From positions 62,001 to 126,000 of the forward strand of contig NBIV01000037.1 of NCBI GenBank assembly GCA_003194525.1: 64,000 nt of DNA, read 5' to 3'. The DNA comes from Gracilariopsis chorda. Taxonomy: Eukaryota; Rhodophyta; Florideophyceae; Gracilariales; Gracilariaceae. How positions within the stretch are numbered: the first letter of the stretch is position 1; each line of letters opens with the position of its first letter. Below are positions 44,001 through 55,830 of this stretch, piece by piece. Below the pieces are notes generated by a model. The model did not search any database. It saw nothing but the letters and a program-made list of their open reading frames with translations, and was not told the DNA's origin. A program made the position numbers and the translations under genes.

Positions 44001-45139
44001 TGCCCATTCTGCGGACGACGGCTCTATTACGCCCGCGCGGAGTTGCTTTGTTACCTCTTCCCTTTCCAGTTCCCTTCGTTTCTGTCCCGCTCGGTAAGGT
44101 ATCTGGAAGATGGGTTTGGAACCCTCTTCTAAATTTATGCAGTGTTTGGCAATGGAGATGGACCCCAAGTGTCCATCCCACATATCCCAAAACCGTTCCA
44201 GGAAGTCGGTTATTATTTCCTGTACGGTCTCGTACTCTTCTCCTATACGGACTTTCTTTACCCGATCATCAGCTTTGACCTCGTCAGACTCTTCATCCTG
44301 GTCGGTTTCGGTGGGATTAGCCTCCCCCCCTTAGCTTCGTCGTCCCCGTTGAATGGGGACGGGCAAATTAGGCCAACTGGGACGGGCATGGGTTGCTCGA
44401 CGATGGTGTTCCTTGCCAAATGGATGGGAGCTTGTCCAAAGTTGGAGACGAGGACTCAGAATGACCTGTTCGGTATAAGATCCATGACGCCATTGGCCAT
44501 GAGCATAAGGCATTTCTTGACCCTTTTCGGGTTGAGTTGGAGGAATGAAAGTCCTCCAACGTTTGCGGTTACTTGAACTTCCGCTTCGGTCATGGGCGGC
44601 ATACCGACCGCTCAGGCTACTCGAATATTGTTAGAGATGGAGTTGTCCGTTTTCGGAAAAGAATCGTGAACATTATTAGTTTGAAACCGTGCGGTTGCCG
44701 AAAGCAGGGCCACCGGTCGGGAATGGTGGAAAGCAACTTGTTTTCGTTGGGGTTATATGGCCGTCACGTGCTTGTCGATGAACTTTGCTCCCAACAAGCA
44801 CGATGTGGTTAGATTTGTGGAGACTAGGAAATGGTCCCAGACTTCCAGACTACCGATTCGGATAAAGAGGCGGATGACTCCCAAAGTCCGCATACGGTTA
44901 CGAGATGCATCTGTAGTATTTGGATGCGGTCTCGTGAGCAGCTTTGATTGCCATCCGGGCGGGAGAGTGTTCGCTTGGACCAGGTTTGGTCCCGCACCCG
45001 TGTCAAGAACAGCAGTGATAGGGAGTTGCACCTGAGAGTCGAGGCCAATTGAGAAACGTACTTTGTAATGCGCTCTGCTGAACAGTATTACCGGATCGGT
45101 CTCAGATTGTTGTTTTACGCCATTGGTTTCGTCCTCCAA
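41060..45139 (-). pseudogene. pol of element B: protease, RT, RNase H, integrase, chromodomain (broken)
   Basis: Protease 45139-44753 with VLDTGAGPN. RT 44183-43272 with RAGVIEPSSAEWASPVVF and PSGLKNAPATIQRALD, but the catalytic YxDD box reads SLDG, so polymerase activity is lost. RNase H 43212-42469 (MDTDACNTQVGCCL; VADALSRV). Integrase 42408-41998 with FVAMDILGP and LVTDNGSQF; the region of the third catalytic Glu is frameshifted near 41.98 kb. The C-terminal part 41581-41177 has the GPY/F-type motif TYGPFPVV. Then comes a chromodomain, DRIVSYR...RTQY, a TGA at 41177-41179, and VHWFGYQPDYDTFEP. Several other frame breaks occur between domains. Confidence 0.9.
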
Positions 45140-45225
45140 TGGAGCCGGCGGTCCCGAATCGGATTCGTTATGGGGCCGCTCGGTCTCCTTATTGAGGCTT
45201 TCAGGCCTCGGGGGGTGGGTCGCCT

Positions 45226-47405
45226 CTACGCACCCTCCGGGTAGTTTTCTGGAGTGGGTGGTGTGTCGGTGTCCACCAATTGGACTGCATAGCCTTGTGT
45301 TCCCAAGCGGGCTTGGGTCTGCGGTTGACTCTGGCGTATACCGATACTAGCCCGTGTGGGTCCGGTATTACTAGTACTTCCAGAAGGACTTCTTGGGAAG
45401 TTGTAATACCCCTCCTCACGGCGTAGGGTATAGTTAGCCTCTCTTGCAGCTAACAGGGCAGCATGTACTTCCGGTGTTAGCATTTTGCAATTTTCAGGCT
45501 CTCGGGAAAGACATATCTGGCACGATTTGTCCAATAACCGTGCGGATATGGGGACTACACCTCTACTTGGTGCAGCGAATTGGACCGTCCGGAAAGAATG
45601 AGACATGGTGGAGATCGGTGTGGTGGGAGGAGACGGTAGACTACTGCCGCCTCCCATCACAAACACTTTACCACCCGGTGCCTCCGAATCATCCTCATCC
45701 GAGTCAGTCCCCAGGCTCATCATTCGTGAGCGTGAGCCACGACGATGAGTTGGCAGAGAGTCCGTGTGGATTGTTTGCCATTTGGTCGCACGGTGCGTGT
45801 CGCCGTAGGATTCCGCGTATCGGGCTAATGTTTTCAGTACGATGTGCGGAGAAGTTGTCGGATTGTTTCTGACTTTCGACCGTATGGTGGGCACCAGGTT
45901 CTCCACGAAGATGGACTTCAAACGTCGATCTGAGAACACGTTCCCACAGAGAAGTGCTTTATCTCAGAGTTTCTTGGCGAATTCCGTTTCGGACATACCT
46001 GAGGACTGTCGATAAGTCATCACCTCGGCGTATGCGTCCGCGATTACCTCGTCGGTCGCATAAATGGTTAATAAGACGTTTACCACCTCTGAGTACGTGC
46101 GTAACGTTTCCCGATTACGGACGTCAACCGCACTGGTTTCTACCGTGATACGGGATCGCACCAGCGCGTGTGCCGGCCAGGTCAAGTAAAACTGGAAGCA
46201 CCAGAGGGCTGCGCCCTCTGTCATTTCTTTGTGATCGCATGTGGTCTTAAATCGCTGTAAAAAGCCCAGTACGGCAATTGGGTCCGATCCGGAGAACGGG
46301 CGCCCCTTTAGCTGGACATCCAGCTTCTTGTGGTAGCGGCCAACTATCGTGGCCACCCGGGAATCATACCGTGCAGGCTTCTTGAGAAGGCGATATGACC
46401 TGTAGTCTACGGTCTTCCGAAACAAGTCATTAAGTGGCTTCAGCAGCTTAAGCGACCTTATGCCCGAACGGTGATGCCAACCTCGCGAGTCGTCGCTCGC
46501 TACTTTGTCCGAGTCAGAAAGATCTTGTTCGGACTCTGAAGTCTCCGTTCCGTCTGTATCTGAGTCTAGATGGTTAGGTCTGCGTTGGCGAAGGGAAGTT
46601 CTCTTCCTGCCGCGGCTTTTACGATCCGAACCGGACGTTTTATACCGACGGCCGCGTCTGTCACGGTCTCAGCTCCCTCCATCGGAGCTACTATCTTCAG
46701 GATCACCGCTTGGATCTGGCTGACTGGGGATTGCCGGTAGATAGATCGTTCGGGAATTTCCTCTTTGATTCCCGTCTAGAATACCTATACCGGACTCTAG
46801 GGCTGGTCCCGTGCCCGTACGGTTTGTGTCAAACTTTGCGAGGGTCTGAGTGACATGTTGTCCCGCAGATAACGGCTGATTTTTCCGATTTGGCTGGACG
46901 TCCGTGTGGTCGACGCTTGGATGGAGGCGTGACATCACTTCCTCAGTAACCGTGCAGATTTTCTCAGGGGCCTGTCGCTCCAATATTTGGGGCATCCGAT
47001 CGGCAAGATGCTCTTCGACCGCTACTGGGACCCATATTTCGAGTTCCGTGCGGACGAATACCGACAAGTGAGTCCGAATACGGTCCCACAAGTCGTCCAA
47101 GCCAATGTTCCCTATCGGTGTATCGTGTGAAGACGCAGCTGCCCAAGTAGTTGCGGTTGGCAGCCTAGATGCCGGCGGGCCGTGCAGTGTAGAGGAGGAC
47201 GCTGCCGCACTTTCTGTGCGAAGCAATGACTTCGGGTATCCAGTACGGACGGGTTGAGTGCTGGGGCACTCCTGGTGCTTCTGTTTGAGGCCAAAGCGAT
47301 GTCAGAGACCGCCGCCGAAGCTGTCGGAGACTCCGTAACGGGCTGGGCTGTTTTTCTGCCCTGCGAACCTTTCTGAATCCTTGGTTTCGGAATTTTCGAT
47401 TCCAT
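45226..47405 (-). pseudogene. gag of element B (broken)
   Basis: Begins at ATG 47405 (MESKIPKPRIQK), about 20 bases after the primer-binding site. Frames 47405-47112, 47226-46669, 46425-45964 and 45939-45226 together cover the gag. The capsid-like part (FRKTVDYRSYRLLKKPARYD... AVLGFLQRF...) is homologous to that of element C (VLDVKMYRMIDQSTRYTSS). The nucleocapsid-like end has CQICLSREPENC instead of a classical CCHC knuckle. Frame changes occur near 47.2, 46.5 and 45.95 kb. Confidence 0.82.
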
Positions 47406-47424
47406 TTTTGTTCCATGATTCGTC

Positions 47425-47442
47425 TTCTAGGTCGGAAGACCA
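47425..47442 (-). other. Primer-binding site of element B
   Basis: The minus strand reads TGGTCTTCCGACCTAGAA, three bases inside the LTR. It is nearly the same as in the family A elements. Confidence 0.72.
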
Positions 47443-47445
47443 GTT

Positions 47446-48096
47446 TGGGGGAGCGCATTGCTTTAGCACAAGATGCTGACCGGTCGGACGTGCCTCAGCG
47501 GTCAGTAGAAGGATTTTCTAGAAACGCCGGGCGGAAGATGGGCTCGGTGAGCTAAACGGTAGAAGTCAGGAGACGCCGGTCGAGGGCTGCGGAACCGGAC
47601 GGGCAACTGCGTCAGGCGTGGTCAGGGAGCACGCGTAGAGCGTTGGCGGTGGTTTACCGCTCGTGGTATACCGTGCGAAGTAGTAGTACAAGCTAGTGGG
47701 CGGTCTTTACTGCCAACTAGAACAAGAAACTAGTCAGTTTGGTGGGATGACGTCTGCCTTTACTGGTTCATGGGGGTCGGGGGGTACTGTCATCCTAAGT
47801 AGACCCGCAGGCCCCGAGGTGCACCTCGGCGACGAAGCACCTCAGGAGATATGGGCCAATGGCAGGCCTGCGTACGCACTACCTAAAAATTAATCAAAAA
47901 TTATTTAGGGTCTTGCAGGCACGCCTGCCCTTCCTTCCAGTCGGACACGTGTATCCCGTCCCAACAGTCCCAAGGTGCACCGTGCTGGTCAGGTGCACTC
48001 TTGCCATCTGTCCACCGTCCGTTCTCCCACGTCATCGCGCATCGGTGTTCGCTGTGGCCCATCATGACCTGCCGCCCGTAAGGTCGCTCTACTACA
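47446..48096 (-). repeat. 5' LTR of element B
   Basis: 651 bp, direct repeat of 37225-37875. The minus strand starts TGTAGTAG and ends GCTCCCCCA. Confidence 0.92.
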
Positions 48097-48279
48097 ATCA
48101 TCCTGGAGGACAATGCGAAGGTGTTGTCAGAGCGCGCCACGACGCACCTGGGCAACCGTCTCTGCTTAAAACTTTCGGACACGGAGTCCTCTGGTGGAGC
48201 CTTGTCCCAATCAGCCCAGAGTCCAGCTCGTAAGCGCACCCACACGGGGTCCCCTTCTCAGCTGGCTGCAAATTCCTAG
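48097..48279 (+). pseudogene. Antisense accessory ORF of element C, 3' end
   Basis: Immediately after element B the plus strand is open for 60 codons (ILEDNAKVLSERATTHLGN ... SPARKRTHTGSPSQ) and stops at TAG 48277-48279. When one 5-bp flank of element B is dropped, the left part (ending DALATI) continues in frame into LEDNAK. This is the C-terminus of the element C antisense protein, with a basic segment. It ends about 500 bases before the convergent pol end. Confidence 0.72.
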
Positions 48280-48785
48280 TGGTCTCCCTTGCCGATAATA
48301 ATCTCTCAGTGAACACTGTGGTTCACCTTCGGCCTCTCTGGCGTCTGTGTGTGCCTCATATCCACCGTGTTCTAAGGGTCTTCGTATTGTAACTGGGTAC
48401 CTGTAGATTAGTTTCTGCACCAGTCCCTGGGATTTCAAGGCACGTTTCCCATAGGGTAGCTGCCAGCGCGTCCTTCTCGAGGTTTTCAGCCTCACTGGCT
48501 TAGGGAATTCAGAGTTATGGGAAGTACTATTCGGTCATCGTTGCGACAAACCTCGGGAGGAACCAGAGAGCGGGGGTTAGGTGGGAAGCGAATCTTTCAG
48601 CGCCGTGGCGAGTGGCGGGCTGCTGGAGGCGATTCCATGAGCACCGTGACCGGTGGCGGGGTTCCGATTCTACTGAGGCCGGCTAGGCACGTGATGGCAG
48701 AAACTTGTGCCCAGGGATAGCCTCCTCTTTGAGGTCACGCTCCCTGTCGCCTGTTTTCGCAGGCCACAGAACTATCTGAAATTTT

Positions 48786-51700
48786 TTACCTTAGGAGCCA
48801 AGTATCATCCTTGGGTTCAAAACCATACCAGCGGACTTTGTAGCGCACTTCACCATCGTCAGTCAGGCCAGCGGAGACGATTTGTTCAATTACATACTCC
48901 CGTTGGTTGTACCAGTCCGTAACCTCTGGCACCTTTTTTTGGTTCAGGGGACCGTATCCGTGAGCGTCTGAAGGAACCACGTCATGAGCCTGTGCAGCGA
49001 CGTCCATCGGGTTGGGTACTTCTTTAAGAATTACCATTTCGTGCAGGGGGCTGTAGCTATCTGAGGAAGGACTTCCCGGATGGGCGGGGACCTGTGGTTT
49101 TCTAGACCCTGGAGGGGCATCAAGCAGTGCTTCTGTATGAGTGGAAGGTGGGGGTTGGGACAAAGGCCAAGCACGTAAATCCGATGGATCACTTGAGGGG
49201 CGGCGTGGCGCCAGAAAGACACGGTCAATTGTGACTGTGTCCTGAAGGCCATCTAGGTCGATAGTGACAGTATGCCCAAGGGTCTTGAGTACCTTGAAGG
49301 TTCCGGTGGACTTCAACAACAGATTTTTGGTGATGTCCTCGGCCTCGTGCTTTTCTTGTGGTGGTCTGTCCAAATGTAGGTAATCTCCGACTGCCACTTA
49401 CAGTTTTAACCAAACGGCGCGATCAAAATCGGCCTTATAGCGCGCCTGCGCTTTATCCAACGTGGTCTGCGCGGCCTTCAGGATAGAATCAATTCGCTTC
49501 CGCGAATACCGTTTGGCCTAGGCGGGAGTCATTTGCCCTGTTGTGTCCTGAGGCACTCCCAAGTCCTGTGGGTCAACCATGTATGGCGCAGGTGTGCGTA
49601 CGAGGTTGAGGTCAAAGGGAGTTGTACCGGTGGGCTTATGCATTTGATTATTATATGCATAGACCAGTGGTTGGGCATAGTCATCCCAGTCCACTTGGTG
49701 CTCGGAAACGTATTGAATCAACCTGGTAGTCAGGGTTCTGTTCAACTTTGCGGCTTGTCCGTTGGTCTGAGGGTGGTACGCTGTAGTGAGGAGATGTTTT
49801 GGACCTAAGGCCAAGCACACATGCTCAAAGAATTTGGAGATAAACTGAGAGCCATTGTCCATAAAAAGATAGAGCTGTAATCCATAGGAATAAATCCAAT
49901 GGACTAGGAAAGCCATGGAGACTTCCGTAAAAGTCGCTGATTTAAGCGGAATTGCTCGGGTCAGCTTAGTAAACCGATGGGTAGCCACCAATATAAATCG
50001 GTTACCATGGGTCGACTTTGGAAATGTACCTAGGATATCCAAAGCAATGAACTCCAACGGCACAGCCGCTGGGAATGACTTCAGTTTCCCTTGGTGTAGC
50101 GCTCTTCTCTCTCGGATTTTCACGCATACTGCACAAGTCCTTCTGGTTTCCATTCCGTCATTGGCCATCAGAGGCCAGTAAAAGTATCTCCTCAGGGTCT
50201 GATACATGTTAGTGCCTCTGGGATGGCCAGCCAACCTCGGGTAGTGCGCGAAGTAAAGAAAGCGTGCGCGTAAAGCCTTAGGAACCACCCACTGTATCGC
50301 CCCGTCTAACGTTTACCTGCGAAATAATATGCCGCGATGGTCATAATCGAAAAGCAACCCAGGAGTCCCTAATTTTTCTTCTACCTAGACGCAATATTCG
50401 TCCTTTTTCTGGGCCTCAAGGAATTTCTCGAGGGGTATTGGTGTAAGATTCGCGCTTTCCGACTGGGCCATATGCACATCCCGTGGTGGACCTTCCCAAT
50501 CCACGGCGCATAAGATCGCTGCGCCGTGTCCGTCCGTTATTTCGGCCATTCTCACCTCAGCCCTCCTTAGTTCCCCTCCGTTCTCGTCAGTGTCCTGCAG
50601 CCCATCGCAGATGGTTGGAATCTCATCGTCCAATGGAGTGTGGTCTGTACCATCCGTCAGAATGCAGGACAGGGCATCCGTGGCTTGATTTTTCAGCCCT
50701 GGGCTATAGGTTACTTCATAGTCGAATTCGGCCATACGAAATCTCCATCGAGCCAGACGGGAGGATGCGTCCGCCATGTTTCGTAACCACCGGAGGGAGT
50801 GGTGATCTGTACTAATAGTAAAGCGAGTTCCTTCCAAATAAGGCCGAAGATGGAGCACTGACCACACAATAGCCAGGCACTCCTTTCTTGTTGTGCTATA
50901 ATTCCTTTCGGCGTTGGTCATGGACCTACTCCAGTAGCCTATTGGGCGATAATCCTTACGGGATTCCTGCTCTTGTATAAGAACACAGCCTAATTGGGTC
51001 GCGGATTTATCCGTATCCAAGATATACCGCTTATTGGCCTTGGATTGCGCCAGGATCGGTGGGTTAACCGAATGGTCTCTGAGGTTCTGATAGGCCTCAT
51101 ATTGCTGGTCCGTGAGGTGGTCAAATTCCGAAGGGATCCCGTTCTTCAGCATTTCATTGAAAGGTGCTGCAATGTTCGTGAACCCTGGGACAAACCTACG
51201 GTACAAAGTTCATAGGCCAAGAAAAGAACGCAGCTTCGTATGGGTCCTAGGGGGTCGCGCTTCCCGTATGGCCTTAGTTGTAGCTTTGGCTACTTTTAGT
51301 TTTCCAGGAAAAACCACATGGCCAAGGTAGTCCACCGAGGGCTGAAAGAAGAAACACTTCTTCAGCTCGAATGCTACTCCCACATCTTGGAGAAACCTAA
51401 GGACTGCCTTCAAATGTGCTAAATGTTCCCCAATGGACCTGGAGAAGATGATCTCATCATCTAAGTAGACCAAGGAATACTTCCATTTGAATCTGGACAG
51501 AATGATGTCCATGGCCCGCTGGAAAGTGGCTGGCGCATTTATGCGACCAAAGGGCATCCTTGTAAATCGGAATAATTCCTCGTGGGTCGTGAATGTAGTT
51601 AGCGACTTCGGCTTGTCGTCGATGGGTACTTGCCAATAACCACAATTGTCATGCTGCGTGGTGAATATTTACGCGTCCCCAAGGGAATCTAGACATTCGT

Positions 51701-52885
51701 TCATTCGGGGGATAGGATACGTATCCCTCTTGGTCACTCCATTTAGTTTGCGGTAATCAATACAAAAACGTACGGTCGGGTCCTTCTTGGCCACCAAGAC
51801 AAAAGGGCTAGCCCATTTGGCCTCCGAAGATGGTGCACGCTCAGTGACCCCTGCAGACTTCATTTTCTCAATCTCCTTGGCCAACATCTCCTGTACTTTT
51901 ATTCCAGTTCGATATGGGTGTTGATATTTGGGCGTGCCCCGTCCTAACGGTCACTTCGATGCTTTATAGCATCGATTTCGTCCAGCTTACCACTCCACAT
52001 GCCAGCGAAGCCCTTGAGGAGGTCAATGACTTGTTCCCTATATGGTTCAAAGTCCTTGCGCAGGTTAATGTCATCTCTCCAATTGGCCAGGGAATAAACC
52101 TCAGCAAGCAACTCCTTCTTGTCAATCTCCATAATGGCCACGGACGCAGGCAAAGATATTGCCACTACTGCACCCTTAGGCAACCTCGCAGGCTTGTCAC
52201 GGACGTTGCTCATGGTACCCGCAAAGGGCCGGTTGGGTACCACATTCATTACTCCATTGGCCATGAGAGATAGGAGTTTCATTACCAACTTTGGATGGTT
52301 TTGCAACAAAACTAGACCTGAAGACTCGCCTATCGCTGCCACAGCCACCTGAGTTATAGACAGTATGACTATTGCCCTTGCCAATCTGACCTTGTTGGAC
52401 ACAGTCCTGGTGGTAAACTTGACCTTAGCTTGGGTAGCCTCGGTTCCCAGGCGCAAGCCGACAATCGCCAATGATAATCCTCGATGGGAGGCAACCCTCT
52501 TTTGGCCAGGGTAGATCGCTTTTACATATTTATCAATAAAGCTTCTCCCTAGGATTCCTTCTGCCCCCAGGTTTCGACAGACAAGAAACCGAATCGTAAC
52601 CTTCAGGCGAAAAAACTGGACATAAAGCGGCAGTATTCTGCGAATATCCATCGGCAAACGTGAGGCGTCCGTTACATTCGGCGACTTTTTCTGTTGTATC
52701 ATTCTTTCCCAGCCCGACGTTAAGACCTTCGGATGTACCAGAGTGGGGCCTGCTCCAGTATCCAACACGGCCGTAAAAGTCCTTGTGGTGTTGGCCTGCA
52801 GTCCCAAAGTTACATGTAACTTGTAACTATCCTTCCTCAGGACAAAAACGGCGTCCGCCCAGGTCCTTTCATTGGTCCGCATCAT
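48786..52885 (-). pseudogene. pol of element C: protease, RT, RNase H, integrase, chromodomain (broken)
   Basis: Protease 52885-51944 (VLDTGAGPT). RT N-terminal part 51887-51669 (FVLVAKKDPTVRFCIDYRKL), a stop near 51669, then 51557-51210 with the intact YLDD box and RNase H 51206-50385 (DTDKSATQLGCVLIQEQ; ATDALSCI). Integrase 50288-49518 with FIALDILGT and LFMDNGSQF; the third catalytic position reads GQAAKLNRTL where the family has GQVERFNRTL, so the Glu is lost. The C-terminal piece 49397-48786 ends with a chromodomain (EYVIEQIVSAG, RYKVRWYGFEPKDDTW) that is cut by a stop right after the Trp. Confidence 0.9.
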
Positions 52886-52999
52886 ACACCCGACTCGAAA
52901 CCACTGTTATTTCGTCCTCTGCTTTCTTTCATTTCTCGGCTCCTGTGGTCCGTGGATCTGATGGTTTGAGACGCCAGTTCAGAGAGAGACGACACGCCT

Positions 53000-55215
53000 C
53001 TATGTGTCCCTCCGGTCATTTTCCTGCGGCGTGGGCACTGCGGTATCGCCTTTTATGTCCAGGTATTCGACGCTATCCCCCAGGTCTTCAAACATGTTGA
53101 CCTGAGGTTGTTTCACAGGTTTGGTGAGGAAAGTGTCGTACTTGGAGCTTCCTGGCGTCCCAGTGGTTCTTGGAGAAAAGGTTCCCCAGAAGTAGCCCTC
53201 GGCTCGGCGCACCTGGTAGTTCTCCTCCCTTCGCGCCATAATCCCCTTGCAGATGTCCTCAGGCATGTATTTTATGCAGTCACACGCTAGGTCCGTAAAA
53301 AGGCAAATATAACAGGCCTGATTGGATTTCGTAATGAATTCCCTCCTGGGGGCAATCGAAGAATAACGGAGGGTCTCTGGGGTTGATGGGGTGGTCGTTC
53401 CTGACGAAAAGGCCGATAGTGCTCCTGACGGAGCTGAGGAGAAGCTCACCGCAAGAGTATCCGCGGTGTCGGAATTTCCGAAGGCCGAGTCTGACTCCGA
53501 TGTGGAATCTACCAAATGGGCCTTCAATTCCCTGGATAAGAGTCTTGCACGACCCCTGGTGTCTGCGTCTTCCGTTCGACAGGAATTCCCATAGGTCTGG
53601 CTGCATCCTTCGGCAGAGGTCACCAGTTGACGCAGAGTCATGTCCGGTTGGGCAGTGTGGTGGTTTCGGACATGAGTCAGTGTCGCAGGGAGCAAGCCCG
53701 CGGTAAAATGTCGCTTCAGCGAATTGTTAGAGAACATATACCAGCATCTGTGGGCTTTAGTCCCAATTTGGGCGGCGTAGTCCGTTTCGGACTAGTCTGA
53801 GCTCTGGTGGTAGCCAATTACGTCGTGGTAGGCAGCAACTATGTGGTCGTCAGTCGCATACGTTTCCAATAGGTAATGAACAACCTCGGGATAGGACCTC
53901 AAGAGCTCCCGATCTCGGGCATCAATGGGGTTGGCTGAGCCAAATATCTTGGTAGCTAATTGGTCCTTCGCTTTTCCACTTAGGAAAAACTGGAAGCAAT
54001 GGAGCGCAGACTCCCTCATGGACTCAATTCCGGTCACAGGCCACCTGGAAAGAGCCAAAGAACTTAAGGACTGCAATGGGATCCTTCCCAGAAAACTTGT
54101 CTGGAACGATCAGCTGCATTCTCTTCGCCCACCTGGCAACCTTTTTGGCGACCGAAGAGGTGTACCGCGTGGATTGATCAATCATACGGTACATTTTTAC
54201 GTCTAAGACCTTCTGGAAAAGCTCATTTGTCGTGACCAATGGTTTGAGGTACCAATCATCTGCCTCATCCGTATCGGTGTCGGAAGAGTTTGACGAGTCC
54301 GAATGATCATCGCTCGAGTCCGAGTGGTGCCTCTTCCGATGGTTCGTCCTTTACGCCTTCGGCTGCGTCTTTTCTTCCTATTGGTCTCGGTATCTACGAG
54401 GTCCTTTTGGGCGGGCTCTTCATCGTCCTTGAGGTACTCGCCGGCGTACCGAACGCCGTGCTGTCCATTGGCTTTATCTCCCAGCTGACCTCTTTGCCTC
54501 TGTAGTTTCTCTTCTCAAGGCGGTATATAACCGAATGGGCCTTCCGGTACTGTACCCAGGCGAGGGGCTACTTCTATAGCTGCTCCCTGAAGGGTGTACG
54601 ATGGCAGATGGATATCCAATGGTAAACTTTGAGAAACAGCCCGAAGGCTGTGAAATGTGCCTGCCTGGTGGAGGATCTTCCCTTGGATGGTCGTGGCAAT
54701 GGAATCCACGAGAACGTCTGATTGGACATCCTGAGGAACCACTTGGTCTGCCAAAGAGGAGAGGTGCTCCTGTAATACTCTATCCAGGAAGTCCCTGAGG
54801 AATTGCTCCACCTGGTTTTCGCACCACGAGCGGAGTTGCAGCCATAGGATAGCGGCAACATCATCCACCATACGGGGGGTGGGTGCAGTGGCTGCTAAGT
54901 CTTGGGGCTGGTCTGCATCATTCCTCGGTCCTTGCGGAAGGTTAAGCTGGTCCATCCTCTCGCGGATGCGATCGACCAATTTCTAGTCTCTGGTTAACCT
55001 TTCGGGATTGTCCACAGGGTCTATGACACGTCCACCTGAGTGGCTACTGTTACTCTTACGGTGACTATTATTGTCCGCTTGGGCGGCCAATAGGGTAACG
55101 GCGACTGCGAGAGGTGCGACTGCACCGGGAGTTTCTTGGTGGTTCTCGTTCCTTGGGTTGGGTTGTTCGTTATTCAGACGGGCGGTGTTCCTTTCGAGCC
55201 AGTTGAGTCGACTAA
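53000..55215 (-). pseudogene. gag of element C (broken)
   Basis: Frames on the minus strand: about 55215-54981, then a TAG and 54979-54515, 54239-54024, 54076-53792 and 53737-53000. The middle part (FSGKDPIAVLKFFGSFQ; RDRELLRSYPEVVHYLLETYATDD) is the capsid-like region shared with element B. The end has CYICLFTDLACDC in place of a classical zinc knuckle. Stops and frame changes near 54.98, 54.4, 54.05 and 53.77 kb inactivate it. Confidence 0.82.
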
Positions 55216-55284
55216 TAGTCCAATGGTAGAAGTCCTATGTGTGAAATTCTTTCCTTAGAGTCAAATAAGGCTGTTCCTGTAGGC

Positions 55285-55302
55285 TTGTAGGACGGGAGAC
55301 TA
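55285..55302 (-). other. Primer-binding site of element C
   Basis: The minus strand reads TAGTCTCCCGTCCTACAA, two bases inside the LTR. It is related to the sites of elements A and B. Confidence 0.62.
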
Positions 55303-55304
55303 GT

Positions 55305-55825
55305 TGTAGTAGAATAATACGTCCTTTGGCTAACTGGGATAGTATTCTACCAGAGGGTAGTAGCGGCATAGGGCCACTGGGGTGACAATCCACTGGGTCT
55401 ACTAGTGACGCGGGCAACGACTGGCCGCGAGGCGCAATGCGCGGGCGCTATCTCAAGTCCCTACAGGTCGGGAGAAAAATAGCGATGGCTTGGAGGCCTT
55501 TGGCGTCTTACTGGCTGCATATGGTGGCAAGAAGACGTCGATGGTATTTGCCTTTAATCTTCAGAGGTCGGCAGCACTGGAGCCAAATTTTCTAGCTGGC
55601 GAGGCACTCTGACGTCCGGAACTATCCTAAAACATTAAATGGAATTAGCTACATAGTAAAACCTATGTGGACAACGCTCTGGCGCTTGCACTGTCCCCTG
55701 ATATCCCCCGCACTGGCACCCAGCTTGGCCACGTGGAACATTTGGGCCAGCAGTGGTCTGAAATCTGCCTGCCCATCCACTTGGTTATCTCACCACTCCG
55801 CATAACCGGTGTTCATTCTCTTACA
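55305..55825 (-). repeat. 5' LTR of element C
   Basis: 521 bp, direct repeat of 34518-35042, followed by the target duplication CGGGC at 55826-55830. Confidence 0.94.
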
Positions 55826-55830
55826 CGGGC

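Larger units (their letters stand above)
37225..48096 (-). mobile_element. Element B: chromovirus nested in element C
   Basis: 10.9-kb element with LTRs 37225-37875 and 47446-48096 (both 651 bp), primer-binding site, gag, pol and integrase with chromodomain on the minus strand, and a long ORF on the plus strand next to the 3' LTR. It sits inside the antisense ORF of element C. The flanking pentamers ATTGT and ATCAT agree at 3 of 5 bases; dropping one of them joins the two halves of the C ORF in frame, so they probably are a decayed target duplication. The LTRs differ by roughly 5-7 % in the parts I compared, less than those of C, as expected for the younger insertion. Confidence 0.94.
34518..55825 (-). 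mobile_element. Element C: chromovirus inserted in family A gag, itself hit by element B
   Basis: LTRs at 34518-35042 and 55305-55825 bracket, on the minus strand, a primer-binding site, gag (55.2-53.0 kb), pol with integrase chromodomain (52.9-48.8 kb) and an antisense ORF (plus strand; 35.5-37.2 and 48.1-48.3 kb). The 5-bp CGGGC occurs exactly before the left LTR (34513-34517) and after the right LTR (55826-55830), the target duplication of its insertion. Without element B it would be about 10.4 kb. By eye its two LTRs differ at roughly a tenth of positions, so the insertion is old. Confidence 0.95.

Noticed and set aside
37238..48096. Element B LTR starting at TGCTTTAGCAC with no target duplication
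   Set aside because: Similarity continues 13 bases further out on both sides, and only the longer LTR puts the primer-binding site three bases from its end, as in the other elements.
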